NCBI GenBank assembly: GCA_021773555.1
Contig: JAJFKA010000075.1
Coordinates: forward strand, 1 to 34,354
DNA from: Gammaproteobacteria bacterium
Lineage (GTDB): Bacteria; Pseudomonadota; Gammaproteobacteria; Pseudomonadales; Azotimanducaceae
Direction of reading: 5' to 3'
DNA: 34,354 nucleotides
Shown in pieces: positions 32,499-34,354 of this stretch (positions are counted from its first letter, which is position 1; each line of letters opens with the position of its first letter). Both the position numbers and the translations under genes were made by a program. Below the pieces are notes generated by a model that worked only from the letters and a program-made list of their open reading frames with translations, had not been told where the DNA came from and made no database searches.

Positions 32499-34160
32499 AT
32501 GAGTTTAATTAGAAAGAAATTTGCTTTGGCATTAGGCGCCGCAGCGATTACTTTTGGGGCCGGGTCAGCATCAGCTTATGATGCGAGTTACGCGGTAGCC
32601 GAAAGTGCGCTGGCGTCTAACTTGCTGGGGGTAACGACCGCGACTGTAGCGAACCAGGGGGCCTTCAATGTTAACGCACAGATTGGCGACTTGATCCTGG
32701 GTCGAACAACCGGTTTTGGTATTCGCGTCACGCTTGACAGCGGTAAGTTCACTGCAGCCACTGCAGCCGGTGGTGTTATACCGACTGTTGGTCCTGGTTC
32801 TAACGACGCGGCTAACGCTAACGCTAACACCTGGGTGATTGATGCTATTACACCCCCAACGGGCAGTAGCGTCCTGACAGTGACCCTGTCACCGGCAGCC
32901 ACACCTGTTGGCCTGGTACCAGGCGCAGTCCTGATATTCCCGGCAGGGAGCCTGATCACCGACAACGTTAATACGGCACTCGGCGGCGGCGGCGGTACGA
33001 TCACAGCGACGGTTGATTTCTTCGATCCCGTATCTGCGACTGTACTGTTGACTGATACTGCTACGCTGTTCACTTCGCTGGAAGGTGTGGTTATTTCCTA
33101 CAATGCAAGCACGCATAACACTGCTCAGCGAATTGATGTTGGTGCAAATGTTAACTCCAGCAAGACTGACTTTGCTGACCTCGGCGTGATCAATGATCCT
33201 ACACCTGTCAATACATTCCACGCTGGACGTATCAGCATTGGTGTCACCCAAACGGGTGCTGTCCCTGCTAATGTTTCTGCGGCAGGAACAGGTTTTGCGG
33301 CATGGACTGCTGGCGGTTTGTTCCAGTTTGACGGTTCTGCGACAGGTACAAGCCTTGACCAGCACACCGTCACCCTGACAGGTACTGACTTCAGCGCCTT
33401 CCTGGCAGCCGGCGGTGCGATCGGTATTCATACCGGTGGTACTCTCGGATCTCCTGGAGTAGCGGGTACAGCCTGTACATTGGCTGGTGGTGATGCGGCG
33501 GTTGCGACCATCGCGGGTATCGTTCCTCCTGCAGTGGCCGGTGTCGTTTCTGGTTCAGATGATATTTCTGGCTCAGCAACTGCTACCAGCGCGACCCTTA
33601 CGTCCACCAAGATCAATGCTGGTACAGACTTACTTGACGTGTGTTTCACCAGCGTTGGGCCTCCCGGAACTGTTGTGATTGCAGATCAGGCTATTGCTGC
33701 TGCCGTTACAGTTAATCTCGATAACACCAGCAGTACATTGGGTGGTGTCGTGGATCCAGCTGGTTCTACAGGTACGATGTTCCCGATGTCTTACAACGGT
33801 GACGTCTTCGACGTTCACACTGTAAACCCGGGCACCAACACTTCACAGGAATCAATTCTGCGAATCAGCAATACAGGTGCAGAGTCCGGCCTTGTAACCC
33901 TGACAGGTGTTGATGATGCAGGTGTTGCACATCCTGGTACTTCAGTAACCTTTACGTTGGCCGGTGGAGTTTCCATCCAGCTGACAGCTGCAGATATCGA
34001 AAACGGTAATGCAACTAAAGGTCTGACCGGTGCAATCGGGGACGGATCCGGCAAATGGCGCATAAACGTCACTGCTGAATTCGACGGCCTGGAAGTCACT
34101 TCATTCATCCGTACTCCGGATGGGTTCCTGACTGACATCACTAAGTCTTCTGCTAACTAA
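32499..34160 (+). CDS. Large secreted or surface protein, probable T2SS cargo
   Basis: This 553-residue protein has a clear signal peptide (basic MSLIRKKF, hydrophobic core, ASA before Y27). The mature part is very rich in Ala, Gly, Thr and Val, poor in Lys and Arg, and looks beta-structured, resembling S-layer or adhesin-like proteins. It has only two Cys (in TACTLAGG and LLDVCFTS), possibly one disulfide formed in the periplasm. The last 110 residues resemble a domain I recall from marine bacterial extracellular proteins (ILRISNTGAESGLVTLTG ... DIENGNATKGL ... FIRTPDGFL), but I cannot name it. A tandem GCTAAC x3 lies at 32811-32828. The strong CAGGAGA site and perfect terminator suggest high expression. 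It lies directly after the T2SS operon; the cargo role is inference. Confidence 0.85.
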   Translation: MSLIRKKFALALGAAAITFGAGSASAYDASYAVAESALASNLLGVTTATVANQGAFNVNAQIGDLILGRTTGFGIRVTLDSGKFTAATAAGGVIPTVGPGSNDAANANANTWVIDAITPPTGSSVLTVTLSPAATPVGLVPGAVLIFPAGSLITDNVNTALGGGGGTITATVDFFDPVSATVLLTDTATLFTSLEGVVISYNASTHNTAQRIDVGANVNSSKTDFADLGVINDPTPVNTFHAGRISIGVTQTGAVPANVSAAGTGFAAWTAGGLFQFDGSATGTSLDQHTVTLTGTDFSAFLAAGGAIGIHTGGTLGSPGVAGTACTLAGGDAAVATIAGIVPPAVAGVVSGSDDISGSATATSATLTSTKINAGTDLLDVCFTSVGPPGTVVIADQAIAAAVTVNLDNTSSTLGGVVDPAGSTGTMFPMSYNGDVFDVHTVNPGTNTSQESILRISNTGAESGLVTLTGVDDAGVAHPGTSVTFTLAGGVSIQLTAADIENGNATKGLTGAIGDGSGKWRINVTAEFDGLEVTSFIRTPDGFLTDITKSSAN

Positions 34161-34192
34161 GCGTTAAGCTTTTAGCAAGAACTTAATGAACT

Positions 34193-34222
34193 AAAAGGGT
34201 GGCTTCGGCCACCCTTTTTTTT
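34193..34222 (+). terminator. Strong intrinsic terminator
   Basis: A perfect stem AAAGGGTGGC/GCCACCCTTT closed by a TTCG tetraloop is followed by a continuous T-run to 34222. It lies 32 bases after the stop of the secreted-protein gene. This is the only textbook intrinsic terminator in the window. Confidence 0.95.
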
Positions 34223-34223
34223 G

Positions 34224-34354
34224 GTGCGCCAGGCATGGCGCGCAGCGCCGTAGACTGGCGCTATCTCCGAAGCTGTGGTGGCAACGGAGTGACTTGGCGG
34301 TGAAAGTCCGCTACCGGCCCGACAAGGGGAACGGTTAGTTGAAGGCAAGGGTGT
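34224..34354 (+). mobile_element. 5' end of a group II intron (runs off the window)
   Basis: Immediately after the terminator T-run the sequence begins GTGCGCC, matching the group II 5' consensus GUGYG. It then folds locally: GCGCCAG (34226-34232) pairs with CTGGCGC (34255-34261), and CTCCG (34265-34269) with CGGAG (34285-34289). GGTGAAAGTCCGC at about 34300 and GCAAGGGTGT at the window end match, from memory, domain I segments common upstream of intron-encoded maturases. No maturase can be seen in 131 bases. Insertion just 3' of an intrinsic terminator is the known habit of bacterial class C introns. The class is inferred from the site. Confidence 0.75.

Noticed and set aside
32588-33431. 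Long open frames antisense to the secreted-protein gene
   Set aside because: They arise from the biased Ala/Gly/Thr/Val codon composition of the sense gene; neither has a ribosome site or recognisable domains.

Overview
The window looks like chromosomal DNA of a gammaproteobacterium, probably marine or environmental, of medium GC. The evidence is GlcE/GlcF, a CpsG-type phosphomannomutase, an Xni-type exonuclease, a DjlA-type J-protein, a YcaQ-type glycosylase and a type II secretion (T2SS) operon in the Xanthomonas Xps order E-F-G-H-I-J-K-L-M-N(C)-D. No rRNA, tRNA, CRISPR array, transposase or phage gene was seen.

Layout. 1-2436: a repeat-like leader, then glcE and glcF (glycolate oxidase subunits) without an adjacent glcD. 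2475-2729: a nested inverted-repeat element with no ORF; a solitary copy of its end motif recurs at 5964-5980. 2725-3978 (minus): a DUF1330 protein and a carbamoyltransferase of the ornithine family with non-canonical amine-side residues, preceded by an attenuator-like hairpin and T-run. 4254-5890: an aldo/keto reductase and an SRAP (YedK-like) abasic-site protein. 5979-7888 (minus): a VOC protein and an M81 (MlrC-like) metallopeptidase, divergent from a beta-lactamase-fold serine hydrolase (8006-9403). 9400-12664: a small unknown protein and an acyl-CoA dehydrogenase, divergent from an acyl-CoA synthetase. 12719-14541 (minus): a YcaQ-type DNA glycosylase coupled to an unknown membrane protein. 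14679-20307: gamma-glutamyltransferase, Xni-like exonuclease, then a tightly coupled trio of phosphomannomutase, alpha/beta hydrolase and DjlA-like co-chaperone. 20319-21950 (minus): a YtcJ-like amidohydrolase.

22133-32151 is one continuous T2SS operon, mostly with overlapping or abutting genes. It has a lipoprotein secretin and a short GspC/N protein without a PDZ domain. After a 347-base AT-rich leader region follows a 553-residue signal-peptide protein, rich in Ala, Gly, Thr and Val, with a strong ribosome site and a perfect intrinsic terminator. It is the best candidate in the window for a T2SS cargo or abundant surface protein. Two bases after that terminator's T-run the sequence turns into what looks like the 5' end of a group II intron (GTGCG start), which runs off the window; this is the insertion preference known for bacterial class C introns.

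The observations most worth following are the T2SS plus putative cargo locus, the intron at the terminator, the carbamoyltransferase with altered active-site residues and attenuator-like leader, and the MlrC/MlrB-like divergent pair. Functions are family-level assignments made by reading the translated sequence; no database search was run.
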